Assembly (NCBI GenBank): GCA_000328365.1
Contig: KB300511.1
Coordinates: forward strand, 486,044-550,043
Length of the DNA stretch: 64,000 nt
DNA from: Capitella teleta
Lineage: Eukaryota > Annelida > Polychaeta > Capitellidae
Direction: 5' to 3'
This document shows positions 53,301 to 64,000 of the stretch, piece by piece. The position numbers were made by a program, and so were the translations under genes. Position 1 is the stretch's first letter, and each line of letters starts with the position of its first letter. The notes below the pieces were generated by a model. It ran no database searches. It was not told where the DNA came from and saw only the letters and a program-made list of their open reading frames with translations.

Positions 53301-55125
53301 AGTGAATACACACTCACCAAGCGCTCTTGCATTTTTGCCCAAGATTGGACTCTGGACCATCGGTGGAGTGGGCAGAAAGCAAACTGACCTCTGACCCAGA
53401 ACGGTTCTGCTGTGAGAGGCACTTCTTGTTGCGTATTTGAGCAGCATCTGATAAGGTGAAGTTATACACGGTGGCTTGTATGCGTTCCAACTGAGCCATT
53501 GAGTGGTCAGCCGGTTTGAGCCAGTTCTGCAAAGAAAATGGAAATGGAAAAATGAAGACATGTGACATTAATTGCAGAGAAAAATGAAAGGTACATGTAG
53601 ACTGTGAAGGGTCATCATTGCTGCATGTACATCAAACACTCAGATTCAGCTAGACTCATAGACTGCATGAAACTATAATTATCAAATTAAAGGCCCCTAA
53701 ATTATAGCTGGAGCTCTAGTACATGTATTCTAATACTTTAAATAGCTTATCTAACTGAATTGTGACTTGAATCATTAATGCATATGCCCTTATTTCCTAA
53801 CTGTCAGCTAACGCATGCAACAGAACTTCTGCACAGAGGCACTTTGACACCTTTGCCGGAGAATTATGCCTGAGTGAATAAATAGATCTACATGTTTACA
53901 AGCATACCGGGACTAGCAGTAAAACAGGTCTACTGTGTAAGCATTCTTTTCATGTTATTTAGCTCCCCCCACCCCACCCCCCCAAAAAAAAGACTGAATA
54001 TACAAATATTTGCATGGACTATTAGATGATAGTCCACTGATTTACCAGATCTGGGGTCACCATCAAAATCAAATTAAACAGAGTCCATTCTTATATCTCT
54101 ATTTTCTTGTTTTCACCCGTATTGTTATTTTATTTAAAATAAATCAGGCATTGCAAGGGTTTATACTCCCTCCTCACCATTTGATTCTAATTTCATGTTT
54201 ATAATTTCTTATGTTACCTAATAATATATGTCTATATATTATATATATTTACCCTATGTGTTACGTTTTATGAGAATCAATAGAAAATTATGAACTGAAC
54301 TGAATTAAGTCGAATGAAAAAATAAGCTAGATATTCTATCTTTGGTTATAAATACAGATACGTAGGCATAGAACTGATAGAAGTATATTGCCTGGATAAT
54401 AATTAATCTTATATATATATATATACATATCAAAATAATTACATGAACACTATAGTCAGATATTAAACTGTACGGATCTAATTCAATCNNNNNNNNNNNN
54501 NNNNNNNNNNNNNNNNNNNNNNNNNNNNNNNNNNNNNNCAATATACTACAGTTCAGGTTCAGGTTGATTGGATTAAAGTGCCTTTGTTTCGGCACTGTTA
54601 CAATCTGACGTTCGAGTTTCTGTTTATTTATATCTTCTATTTCTAAAAGATATAACCTCATAAAGAATACAGTAATAATACTGAAATAAAACTAAACTGG
54701 AATAACCAACCAAACAATAAGCCCTACTTCCCTCCCCCTACCCCAAAACAACAGAACAAAATGATAACAAAATAAATAGATAAATAAATGAATAGATAAA
54801 TAAATAAATAAAGAATAAAGAGCAATAAAGAGAAAAACAGAAAATGAATGAATGAATGACCAGAAAATACTCGTTGCTCTACTCAGTCATAGTGCGAGAA
54901 GATGCCGCCTGGTAGCCCTCCACGCAAAATGGCCGATGTAGGAGCAAGTTGTAAAGTAACATAACAATACACTACAGTATAAACTATATTGCATATCACT
55001 ACTAGTACTACTATAGACTAATACGGTAAATACCATATATAGTAATTATACTTATAGAGCTGTTAGACTTAGAGCCATAGAAGTGATAGTAATGTTTAGG
55101 CCTGAATGCGTACCCGTGCGTCCAT
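50361..55125 (-). CDS. Large disordered protein, unrecognised
   Basis: Thirteen well-supported minus-strand exons (53526-53318, 53270-53077, 52930-52735, 52684-52556, 52503-51849, 51789-51649, 51314-51246, 51192-51123, 51062-50980, 50926-50835, 50787-50698, 50645-50575, 50512-50361) join in frame at every GT/AG border. A 12-nt exon at 55125-55114 (MDAR) is a candidate start, giving about 720 aa. The N-terminal third is Ser/Arg-rich (RPESAKVIRSGRPPSGRKGR). The middle is acidic and Lys-rich (KKKKKSKEPEIESMMSKLKL) and largely disordered. The C-terminal 200 residues look more ordered: DAYGYSRRQAKEPTPPKVIE, DMHDQLIDAGVPVTLETLKR, LLPPTEYGFQGEVIKT and PQYWLNTEYKKLQAARKKV. It ends in a Glu/Lys helix and a basic tail. 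I do not recognise the family. Its head-to-head position with TTC16 hints at a related ciliary or sperm role, but that is inference only. Confidence 0.7.
54489..54538. other. Assembly gap (50 N)
   Basis: Exactly 50 N residues, a typical placeholder of unknown true size, in the presumed first intron of the unrecognised minus-strand gene. It sits just left of a dispersed LINE 3' end, which probably broke the assembly. Confidence 0.99.
54545..54800 (-). mobile_element. LINE 3' end, copy A
   Basis: A repeat shared with 55865-56110. On the minus strand it ends with gtgccgaaacaaaggcac, a short hairpin, followed by a tail of gaacctgaacctgaac. A 3' hairpin plus short tandem tail is characteristic of some LINE 3' UTRs and of SINEs that borrow them. 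No coding part remains. It directly adjoins the 50-N gap. Confidence 0.65.
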
Positions 55126-55864
55126 GGCAGCAGGGTGTTTGATGTCCTACGGTATAAACATAATCAAAAGCCGACTTCCATCACAAAAGGAAATGTTATG
55201 ATTGAAGAATCATTAGAATGTTTACAAATTTCATTTTGATCAAATTTTTTGTTTAATCACACGTTTCAGTGTGAACTATATTGTTAACTACATGAATTAC
55301 GGTTCAATAATGAATTAATCGTACCGATAGTGTAAATCCTTGTGAATAACTTCCCCTTATTAGCACGATAATTGAGGTTGTCATGGTAGTTACATCAACA
55401 ACGCCAATGCTGTAAATGTGGGTGATAGTGAATAATTTACTTAATTTCAATTAAGTTACTTGAACAAATTGCATACAAACACTTGGTAATTAAACATTGT
55501 GTTAATTTATATCATTAAATACACAATTTATTTTCGATTGCCTTCGACACATCTTTTTTCAAACAAAATGCATGTGACAGCTCAGTATTATATTAGTATA
55601 TCAACTAAACTTCTAAAGAGTAAAGTATATGTACTATAATTATAAGTATTAAAGTTTAGCTATGAATAAGCACTGTATGAATAAGTAGGTGAGTCATTCA
55701 TTCAATGATTTAAAATTTTCAATTGTGAATTACTGAATGCATTTTGCCATATGTTTTCTATAGATGGCTTGCATGGTACCGTAGTGACATGCATATATAC
55801 TCAGCCATCTGTTACTTATCTTAAACATAATTTATTAATTATAAGCCATTCATCGGTCATTCAA

Positions 55865-56110
55865 ACCTCCAGGTTAAAGTTCAGGTTTATTGAATTAAAT
55901 TACCTTTGTTTCGGCACTGTTGCAATCTGACGTTCGAGTTTTTCTTTTTATATATCTCCTATTTCTAAAAGATATAACCTCATAAATTATACAGTAATAA
56001 CTAAAATAAAACTAAACTGGACTAACCAACCAAACACTAAGCCCTACCTCCCTCCCCGCTTCCCCAAAACAACGGAACAAAATGATAACAGGTAAATATA
56101 TATTAAATAA
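55865..56110 (-). mobile_element. LINE 3' end, copy B
   Basis: Same orientation and same body as copy A 1.32 kb away (shared: cctttgtttcggcactgtt, atctgacgttcgagttt, atttctaaaagatataacct, aacggaacaaaatgataac with one difference). Scattered substitutions and small indels show that the two copies are independent insertions or an old duplication. The hairpin stem is imperfect in this copy. Confidence 0.65.
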
Positions 56111-57124
56111 ATGAATTGATGGATAAAGTATAAATATAAATCCATTATATGAGAGGGGCCAGTATAATTGAGAGCAACGACTGAACTTACAAGGTGATTG
56201 AACCTTACAATCTGAAATTCCAATCTCGAAGGACATATGTGACCCGCCATGATGAAATCAGTCTAAAGTCGCACTGAGCGTAAGAGAGATATAGGGATAA
56301 AAGCACCCGAGGTGAAAACATTTCAATTTTCAGGTTTCACTGTATTCCGGTGGATCAACATCTTAAACTCAAAGTGCAACAAGAAATATGTGCGTTTTTC
56401 AATTATAAAAAGGCCAAATTTCAATTTTAATTGACCCCCTGTATGACCTCTAGTGAGTGCAGTCATCCTGAATTATTTTAATGAGGAAAAGCACTAATTA
56501 GTGGTCGTTTCAAACGCTTGGTGTGGATACATACTCGTATGCGATTTTTCAATAGAAGGTATTACCAGAAAGAGTGGAAACAAAGCTTTCTATTAATAGT
56601 TTTCACGAGATTCTGTGTTTACAAGTGTAGCCATTGGAAAGCATTTATAGCGGGTCATCGTTTTGGTTATGCCGTCAAATCTGTAGGAAACTCCCGTTAA
56701 CATGGCGGTACACGTGCGTGATGAAAATTCTCAGCAATATTCAATTGCGTTTTCCTACATTTTGACATCGCAATGGTTGCATGGTTCAAATGCTCATACT
56801 TTCTTAACAAGAAGAGGTATTTATTTATTGTTTACATCATATTAAAGGTAATTGACAGCTCTTTATGAATATACCAAAAGATCAGAAATTTTTATTTTGT
56901 GACTTTAGATTGATTACGTCGTGGAGGGTCACGTGTTGTGCATGTTGGTTGGCTTCATATCCCCAGCAGCCAGCACCATGCCTCCATATTTATATCTTAT
57001 AATTACATAGAAGGCAAGCACGATAACCACTTGGCAATCATCTCTCTTCTCAGAAATTCAAACTCATCTCACTCTAATAACAGCCGGGAATTTCTTTTTA
57101 AAGAAGCTCAAACAGTGAGCAATC
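56111..57124. other. Spacer upstream of TTC16
   Basis: No gene is recognised. It lies between the start of the unrecognised minus-strand gene and TTC16 and probably contains the TTC16 promoter and 5' UTR. Confidence 0.5.
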
Positions 57125-59860
57125 ATGACGGACAACAAGGATGCTGATTGGCTGAAGGAGCGCTCCGAGTACACAACGCCACACACTCGCATCTCCTCAG
57201 CCAAAACAACAGTGTCGCACAAAAACTCTGTCAACATGCAGCAGTTCTACCCGACCATCTGCTTTCCTGGAGATGAAGATTCACCAGGAATTCCCTCTCC
57301 TCGTGATGAAGAGTGGGCGGCCAGGAACGCCAGCAGAGCAGCCAAAGCAGAGATGGTCAGTGAGCAGTATTCTTTACATCCATGAATACACATGATGCGC
57401 ATTCAGGATAATGCTGAAGTGTTCTCAACTCAAGTTGATGAAGAGGTCATTGAGGGTGCAAAGCAGAGACATCGACTGATATTAACCGAAGAAGCGTCCA
57501 ATCATTCTGACGCAATAAGTATGGAAGAGATGGTGTGCACCAAAGTTCAACAGCAGTGAGTGAGGCATCATTCTTTCTCATCACAACTGAAGTTTATTTT
57601 CTTCACAGTACAGAAGCTGCACTGCAATTAATGTCCCAAGACAAACACCCAGCCGCAATACGACTGCTGAACAAAGCAATGCATTTACAACCTGACCACA
57701 TCGACTTGTACGTTCACAGAGCCGAAGCCTTCCTGCGACTAACAGACTTCCAGTCAGCCATTTTGAATTACAAACGTGCCTGTGTGATGGATCCAAACCG
57801 GACTCAGTATTACAACCGATTAGCATTTGTGTATTACTTCCAAGGTCAATGTTTATATGATCAAAAATTGTATCCGGAAGCATTGGAGGCATTCAGTCGT
57901 GCGACTGAAATGCGACCAGAAGTGATTGGATATCAATTAAGGAGGTACTGATCTATCACACTGTGAAATGCATTCACTTATTCAATATTGTTGCATAGTA
58001 TTGCATGTTTAGCTGCTCTTCAGCGGCACGGAGAATGTCTTTCGCTAATCAACAAGCAGCTGGAGATGGAACACCAAAACGCCGACCTCTATATCATGAG
58101 AGCTCGTCTGCACCGGCTCTTCAAAAATGTAAGTGCAGTAGTGAATGACTCGTGAAGAGTGACAATAACGCCCTTTGCAGACTACATTGAGTTACTACGA
58201 TGTTAAAGATGCTTTAGAAATTGATGAATATCACCCAGAAGCCAAGCGTCTGATGACAGTCCTCATAAAACACTCAGTTGACCTGAAAAATGAAGCTATG
58301 AAGCTCAATCTTCTGGGTCGATACAGAGATGCCCTGCAGAAGATATCTCTAGCAATCGAAACCAACCCTTCACAACCAGAGTTCCACATCTTGAGGTACG
58401 TATTCAGAATTAATATCATTATTGGTTCATGATCATATGATACAAACAGAGGAGCCCTGCACAGACGGGTTGGTGACTTTAACTCAGCTATCGACGATTA
58501 TCTTCTGGCCCTGGATAAAACCGATCACGATGAGACGAACCCCCTCTACATGGACACACAGCGACAGCTCCTTCTCACATACAATGATTTTGCAGTAGAA
58601 TGTTTCTCTAAAAATTTCTTTGAGGAAGCCATAATTCTGCTCAACAAAGCCATCAAGGGAGAGCGGAACGAGAAGGGTCTGTACATCAACCGAGGAGGTC
58701 AGTACAACTGCACCATGCATCACACCTTTGAATACCCTACTCTACAGATTGCTTCTTCAAAGACGGGAACCTGCAGTTTGCTTTGGCAGATTACCAACAA
58801 GCATTAGAGTTGGACCCAACGGATGCGATGATTCATTCAAGAATAGCTGCTATCCACAATGAGCACGGTCTCTTGAATTACCAAGACAAGAATTATATAG
58901 TAAGTTTTTTTTTAATGCGCTGCTGCATAGCTTCTTTGTTTGATATTAATAGGAGGCAGAGTCTCGTTTCACCCTCGCCGCACAACACAATCCACGCATG
59001 CCAAAGTTCTACATTTCACGCTGTAAAGTCCGGCAAGTGATGGAAAACACAGCGGGAGCAAGGGACGACATCCTCTTTGCCCTTCACCTTGACCCTTTAA
59101 ACAAGGAGGTCATCTCCATGATGAGCCGACTCTTCCCAGGTAAAACCGCTAACGATGTTCTACACAGTCCCGCTGCTCTGGAGGCCAAGAAGGCCGTTGA
59201 ACATCTCGTGGTCAGAGCCTCACCGGTCAGACTGGACAACATGTAAGTTCTTGACCCATTGTCATGCTGATGATATTTTGTGGAGGGCTTTTAGTGAATT
59301 TTTACATTGAAATTCCTTTTCTCATCCAGGTCATCAGATAATAAATCCACAAACGTCCAGAAAACATCAGAAGAGACTCCCCCTCCCCCGTCACCATGGA
59401 AGGCAGGAAAATGCTTCCCTGGACTCAAGGCCTGTATGGTAGAGCAAGACTTCCACATCAAAATAGCAGTGGAGAAGAAAATGGTATGATTGTATATTTA
59501 TCGCAAGCTTTAAACTCACTAAATTTGTTTTATCAAACTCTTGAACATTCCCAAGAACTGAATTCTTTATTTAAAATATAAAATGCATAAAAATTCTGAT
59601 TTTCAATTGAGTTTTAGCTTCAAGCTTTTAAATAAATGTATAAATTACAATTTCAGATAAACCACCAAGTACAAGATGCCTTACATCACCGTCCCAGCCT
59701 CAATATCGACAGTGGGAGAGTTCAACAAATGCCGAAGGAAATACCACGAGGAAAACGCACAAAAAAAGGCAATCTCATCCCCATGCCTCCTTCAAAACCA
59801 AAGACGAAGAAATCGGAAGGATGGAAGCAATTTAGCACTGGCATTGGAGTCGGAAACTGA
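57125..59860 (+). CDS. TTC16: Tetratricopeptide repeat protein 16 (TTC16)
   Basis: Ten exons (57125-57355, 57407-57555, 57609-57944, 57999-58128, 58181-58395, 58450-58697, 58748-58899, 58953-59242, 59330-59483, 59657-59860) splice in frame to 702 aa; human TTC16 is 873, longer mainly in a low-complexity tail. Successive TPR motifs are visible: AIRLLNKAMHLQPDHIDLYV, RAEAFLRLTDFQSAILNYKR, YPEALEAFSRATEMRPEV, YRDALQKISLAIETNPSQPE, FEEAIILLNKAIKG and LQFALADYQQALELDPTDA. Strong signature matches to vertebrate TTC16 are RQLLLTYNDFAVECF, EKGLYINRGDCFF and LNKEVISMMSRLFPGKTAND. TPR solenoids mediate protein binding; TTC16 is mainly known from testis and ciliated tissue expression. The N-terminal 125 and C-terminal 120 residues are disordered and species-specific. 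Confidence 0.93.
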
Positions 59861-60398
59861 ACTTTTTGTCTGCAAGGACTTAGTTTTCCGCTGTGTTGTG
59901 TGAATTTTTGTTATCCATGCAATGTTGAATAATGTACAATTGTTGATTGTTTTCTTCATGATTTCTGTCAAATATTGGATTTCAATGTCCAAAGTAAAGA
60001 AGTGTGGGAAAGCTATGTAAATGCAAAGGATCCTTGTACAAAATGTATCCTATAGATTGAGTGAAATTATAATGAGCAGAAATTTCAATTTTGATACTCA
60101 TACAAATGTATTATAATTGGAGAAACTGTAATTGAGATATCAATATGTTGAATCAATAACAATTACATGCAATCCCCAAGAATTAAATTGGGAATTTTCA
60201 GTGACATGGAGTAATCACACTCTGACATGCAAGCCAACCAGAAAACAGCTGGAGCCTCATAATCGGAAAAAAGCCTCCTCTTGAACACAGTTATGCCCTC
60301 AAAGGTGTTGATTACCGATTACTCTATGAAAGCACGTAATTGCAATACACACACGTGTTACCCGATGTAACGACACTGCAGCATGCCACTCCACAAAC

Positions 60399-61658
60399 AT
60401 GGCAGCAGGGCGCTGGAGAGCAGTTTTCATCTGGGCTTTGGTCAACACTAGCCTCGCCATTCAGATGGTCATCATGTTCAGAGTACTTGTCGGTCACCGT
60501 GAGCGTTACTTTCCCAGTGAGCTCCCATCTCCGTGGTTACGCAATCGGTCATGCAACCAGCGCATTTCGATCGAGCGCCCCAGGGGGTCGTATTGGCAGG
60601 TCAGTTTCAACAAGTTTGCCAAGATGTATCCGAGCGCCAGTCAGCCGGAGAATGGCCGCAAGGTCATTCATATCAGCAGCAGTACCCTCTTCCGAGGACG
60701 TCACATGTGGATGCAGGAAGGGAGCAAAGATTTTGAAGAATGTCCTCAGTTATATCCATGGATGCATTGCGAATATCACCAAGACAACCGCACCAGTGAT
60801 GCTATACTCTTTCATGGTAGACACATCAACGGCCGCAATGTGCCGCTCGAGAGAGACCCAAGACAAAAATGGGTGTTCTATGAGGAGGATCCACCGAGCC
60901 ACACATGGAGGAACAAGAAAGATTCCTTCAGGAATTGGTTTAACATCACAGCTACGTACAGCCACACTTCGGATATTCCCCTCATACAACGACGCTTACG
61001 GTGCAGAGAGAAGCCAGAAGAGAGAGCAGCACGGATGGTAAATAAAGTGAATTACGCCACTGGAAAGGACGGCCGTGCATTGTGGGTAGTAGATGAGTGC
61101 GTAACCCCGAGTCAGAGAGAACGATACGTAGAGGAATTACGAAAACATATGATTGTTGATGTGTTTGGCGCCTGTGGGAAACCACTGTGCAATTCTTCTT
61201 CGTCATGTCTAGAAGAACTCATAAACTCCACTTACAAATTCATCCTTATTTTTGAGAAAGCCTTATGTCACGAGTATTTATCGGCAGATCTGAGCTCTAT
61301 ACTGTCCGCTAACGTTATCCCTGTTGTGTTGGGTCTGTATGACTACAGCAACATGCTGTTGGAAGGGTCCTTTGTGGAGGCACGACGCTTTGAATCACCA
61401 CAGATGCTGGCACAATACTTGGAATACATAGATCAAAACGACAAAGTCTACAACAAATACATAAGGAGGAAATATTCCATGGAGTGTGTACCTCTAGAAT
61501 CACAGACATTTCCTTGTCAATTGTGTCACTACCTCCACTTGAATGTGAAGACACAAAAAGAAATATCTGACGTGAAGAGGTACTGGTCAGAAATAACACA
61601 TTGCTGGACACCGGAGAGATTCTACACGGATATTGCACCCATGATAATTAGCAAATGA
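60399..61658 (+). CDS. Alpha-1,3-fucosyltransferase-like enzyme (GT10 family)
   Basis: An intronless 419-aa ORF, unlike all its neighbours. It has a type II membrane layout: short cytosolic tail, signal anchor at about 8-30 (AVFIWALVNTSLAIQMVIMF), then a lumenal stem and catalytic domain. GT10 landmarks: WVFYEEDPPSHTW, then NWFNITATYSHTSDIPLIQRR (family: FNWTxSYRxDSDIxxPYG). The donor-site block YKFILIFEKALCHEYLSADL is followed by SANVIPVVLGLYDYSNML (family: YKFYLAFENSxCxDYxTEKL). The family uses GDP-fucose in the Golgi to fucosylate N-acetyllactosamine or N-glycan core GlcNAc. The usual TEKLW is replaced by SADLS and the PYG box is altered, so activity or acceptor may differ. Several NxS/T sites are present. 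The start has a good ATG context (aacATGGCA). The stop is 159 bp from the converging PIGC stop. Confidence 0.88.
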   Translation: MAAGRWRAVFIWALVNTSLAIQMVIMFRVLVGHRERYFPSELPSPWLRNRSCNQRISIERPRGSYWQVSFNKFAKMYPSASQPENGRKVIHISSSTLFRGRHMWMQEGSKDFEECPQLYPWMHCEYHQDNRTSDAILFHGRHINGRNVPLERDPRQKWVFYEEDPPSHTWRNKKDSFRNWFNITATYSHTSDIPLIQRRLRCREKPEERAARMVNKVNYATGKDGRALWVVDECVTPSQRERYVEELRKHMIVDVFGACGKPLCNSSSSCLEELINSTYKFILIFEKALCHEYLSADLSSILSANVIPVVLGLYDYSNMLLEGSFVEARRFESPQMLAQYLEYIDQNDKVYNKYIRRKYSMECVPLESQTFPCQLCHYLHLNVKTQKEISDVKRYWSEITHCWTPERFYTDIAPMIISK

Positions 61659-61817
61659 ATAAATTAGCTCATACCTACCTAAGCTAAGTTTTTGGTACAT
61701 GATTGTTATGTAAAAATAACCAAAATGCCTGAACTACAATGTAATAAAAAAGTTATTTATTCTACAAAATTATTTAACGAAACATGTACATACACATTTG
61801 CTGCCATACACAGTCCT

Positions 61818-63815
61818 TCAATTAGATATAACAGCTTCATCCCAAGGTCCATGAATATTACTGAAAAAGAAAAGCAGAAGTTCAGATTCAGACATTCACT
61901 AAATTCAAACATTGGGAAACATGATAATCAACAGAAAATTTGAGAAGCCAGAAATGGTACAAAAATACTGACTTTTTGAGCGGTTGAAGAGCAATGAGCC
62001 AAGTTGAGCATCCAAAGGAGATGAAGAGGTGAAGAAGAGCCAAGAGAACAGCTCCAGTGAAGGAAATAGTTGCCATGCCAACCACAGACAACACAGTCAA
62101 CAATAAAGTTGTCAAACACTGATTCAACCAATGTTTCTGCTGTTAAAGAGGCGAATGACAAGAAATTAACAATAATAGGAACAATGGTTTTTACCGTAAA
62201 GTCTTGGTTAAAAGCACACTCCTAACCCCTCCTTTTTCAAAAGAGGTATTGATGAATTCCAATACACGCTGACAAGCACCAAGGTATTTTTAGCAGCAAT
62301 CATAGTGCTCATTCGACTATTGAAGTGCAGAGCAAGCATACACCAGTGATGCATTAAGACATTTATAGCACTGGTTATATAATGATCGCACACAGAGTAG
62401 TAGAGTGCAATGTGCCCTTAACACTTGCCACCACAAACGCTTTAAGCAGTGTAAAGGCACAATCACTGAGGGCCTGCTGGGCATGAATGAGTCAAAATAA
62501 AGTTTTGACTGCTCGTGGAATATACAAAAAGCCTACTAGTATTACTAGCAGCAGACTGCAGATAATTCAGCCATGCTTCAGTCGGCTAATTCTTGTTGAA
62601 TCCATGGGTTTTAGCCATTTTGAGGGGGTGATTGTAGGTGAGTGATGGAAGTGAAATTGACATGCTCTCAGCTTCTGCCTTAGCGCACTGCATCAAGACT
62701 ATACGGTATCCAAAATAACTCACCTTCAGACAAATCCTCAGCGATGGCCACAGAGCAAATATTTGTAATGCCAAGGCCAAAGTGGCAAATGCGTGCCAGC
62801 GAGTGGGTAACCGAGACGCCAAGCAAACAGCAGAGAAAATAGCAGCGTTCAGAGATAGCGATTGAGAGACTCTGAAAACAGGAAGATACAATTATCTAAC
62901 GATCCAAATTTCTAGTAGTTGACATACATCGCAGCATTGGCACCATAATCATGAAACAGGAGATTGGTGAGCAGCATAGCAACCGTCATGGCATACACTG
63001 TGTCGGTGCTAATGGTTGATGTGAGTGTCATGAGGATCGGCGAAAGGCCAAAGGACAAAGTAAGGAAGGCCCCAGCACTCTTCAGGTCGGCCCAGGCTGA
63101 AGCACAAGAGTCATTTGCCGATACAGATCCATATCAGACTGACCAGATCGTCGTAATTCACTGGCACTGAGCCAACAAAAAAAGAGGTAACCAACGAACG
63201 TGGTTGCTAAGGATATCGCAACTAGCATTTGAGGTGATATTTTATCCTCTTTCATATAAATGAAAAGCAAAACAAAGATACAAACACTGAAAAGAAAAAA
63301 AAGAGCACAGATATAATGATTAATGTCAACAGAGCGTGTGATGCTGTTTTTACCAGCTGATCTGCTGAGTGACCACTCCTGATTCTCGGATAACTGTCCA
63401 TAAGTCATACTTGCGGACGTACACTGAAAAACAATGAAAGAACGTACAATAAAACAATTTAGATTATCTTCAAAGTAACTAGTCATTCTCGGGTTGAATG
63501 TGGTTGTAGTCGTGGTAACCACTTTACTGGTTAAAGGGTGGGTCCGGTGGGGGTATACTATAGCATACTGAACGACAACGGTACACTGGGCAGTGGGTAC
63601 AGCAGTCGCGAGCGATAATATAAGTTATAACCATTACGATTACGGTTACCTGATTACCCGGTACCTCAAACAAGACAGTGGGGCACAAGTTTACGACGTA
63701 AAAAGAGAATATATGACATACAGTTTTTCTTCAAGTCGTCTAGAAACGTTTCATCGATGTAATTGTCGGGTTTGTCGTGGTTTTCGTACAAAACTTTCCT
63801 CCATCGGTTCTTCAT
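61818..63815 (-). CDS. PIGC: GPI N-acetylglucosaminyltransferase subunit C (PIGC)
   Basis: Seven minus-strand exons (63815-63722, 63423-63354, 63286-63144, 63096-62928, 62871-62724, 62139-61973, 61860-61818) splice in frame to 277 aa; human PIGC has 297. It begins [20 protein letters not shown], aligned with the human KWQKVLYERQPFPDNYV region. It continues [71 protein letters not shown] and [20 protein letters not shown]. Later pieces are [12 protein letters not shown] and [11 protein letters not shown], and the end is [14 protein letters not shown]. Multiple hydrophobic segments mark an ER membrane protein. PIGC is part of the GPI-GnT complex (with PIGA, PIGH, PIGQ, PIGP, PIGY, DPM2) that adds GlcNAc to phosphatidylinositol, the first step of GPI-anchor synthesis. 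The tail after DEA is shorter than in human. Confidence 0.95.
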
Positions 63816-64000
63816 TGCTCAGACGAGGATCGTCGTAATTGAGAAGTCATAACGCATAAGTTAGAGTCAGAATCATAACGCACTTTACCCCTAAGAAAAT
63901 TCTGCTTAGATACCAATGCTTCGTTTTGATTTCTTTTTCTTTGCTGAAGTAAAAAAAAAATAGTTATTTTAATCGTATAAAGTTATTTATATGACAGTGA
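63816..64000. other. Upstream flank of PIGC
   Basis: Only 185 bases remain; nothing coding is recognised. It presumably includes the PIGC 5' UTR and promoter. Confidence 0.5.

Noticed and set aside
54305-54661. 118-codon minus-strand ORF
   Set aside because: It runs through the 50-N gap and a LINE 3' UTR; the frame is not real sequence.
60340-61041. 233-codon plus-strand ORF overlapping the fucosyltransferase
   Set aside because: An alternative frame of the GT10 gene, with no recognisable domain.
63082-63522. PIGC read as one 146-codon exon
   Set aside because: That frame runs through introns. Splicing 63423-63354 to 63286-63144 gives a much better match to PIGC ([11 protein letters not shown] then CVCIFV).

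Overview
This is eukaryotic, animal DNA. Genes are split into many small exons with canonical GT/AG borders and introns mostly near 50-100 bp. The products are animal-type: a laminin, PPP1R11, ZGPAT, FBXW5, TTC16, NDOR1, PIGC and an alpha-1,3-fucosyltransferase. The compact introns, AT-rich spacers and many short microsatellites fit an early-branching invertebrate with a compact genome. A sponge is my best guess, but the window alone does not prove it. All gene models were spliced by hand; those with full exon lists keep frame at every junction.

Layout. 1-4.5 kb is a graveyard of LINE pieces: an endonuclease domain on the minus strand, a plus-strand reverse transcriptase split by an opposite-strand LINE, and a reverse transcriptase scrap beside a 222-bp (AAT)n tract. 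6.76-21.39 kb (+) is one laminin chain of about 2,180 aa. It carries both an LF domain (beta-type) and an L4 domain (alpha/gamma-type). 24.1-26.25 kb (-) is a secreted PAN/apple protein with hemopexin-like segments, followed upstream by a small unknown gene (26.4-27.0 kb, -). 29.0-34.1 kb (-) is ZGPAT, with a foldback repeat and an antisense ORF in its large introns. 36.3-38.2 kb (+) is FBXW5. 39.4-40.4 kb is a non-autonomous, pogo/Tc1-like DNA element. 40.7-45.4 kb (-) is PPP1R11 with a 4-kb repeat-bearing intron. 46.6-49.0 kb (+) is NDOR1. 50.4-55.1 kb (-) is an unrecognised disordered protein whose first intron holds a 50-N assembly gap and a LINE 3' end. 57.1-59.9 kb (+) is TTC16. 60.4-61.7 kb (+) is a single-exon GT10 fucosyltransferase. 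61.8-63.8 kb (-) is PIGC.

The genes do not form one pathway. The laminin and the PAN/hemopexin protein are extracellular. NDOR1 feeds electrons to cytosolic Fe-S assembly. PIGC starts GPI-anchor synthesis. FBXW5 and PPP1R11 belong to ubiquitin and phosphatase control, and ZGPAT is a nuclear zinc-finger/G-patch protein. TTC16 and the unknown gene are arranged head to head. The most unusual item is the laminin, whose domain order mixes features normally split between beta and gamma chains. It also has two candidate in-phase microexons at the junction of rod and coiled coil.
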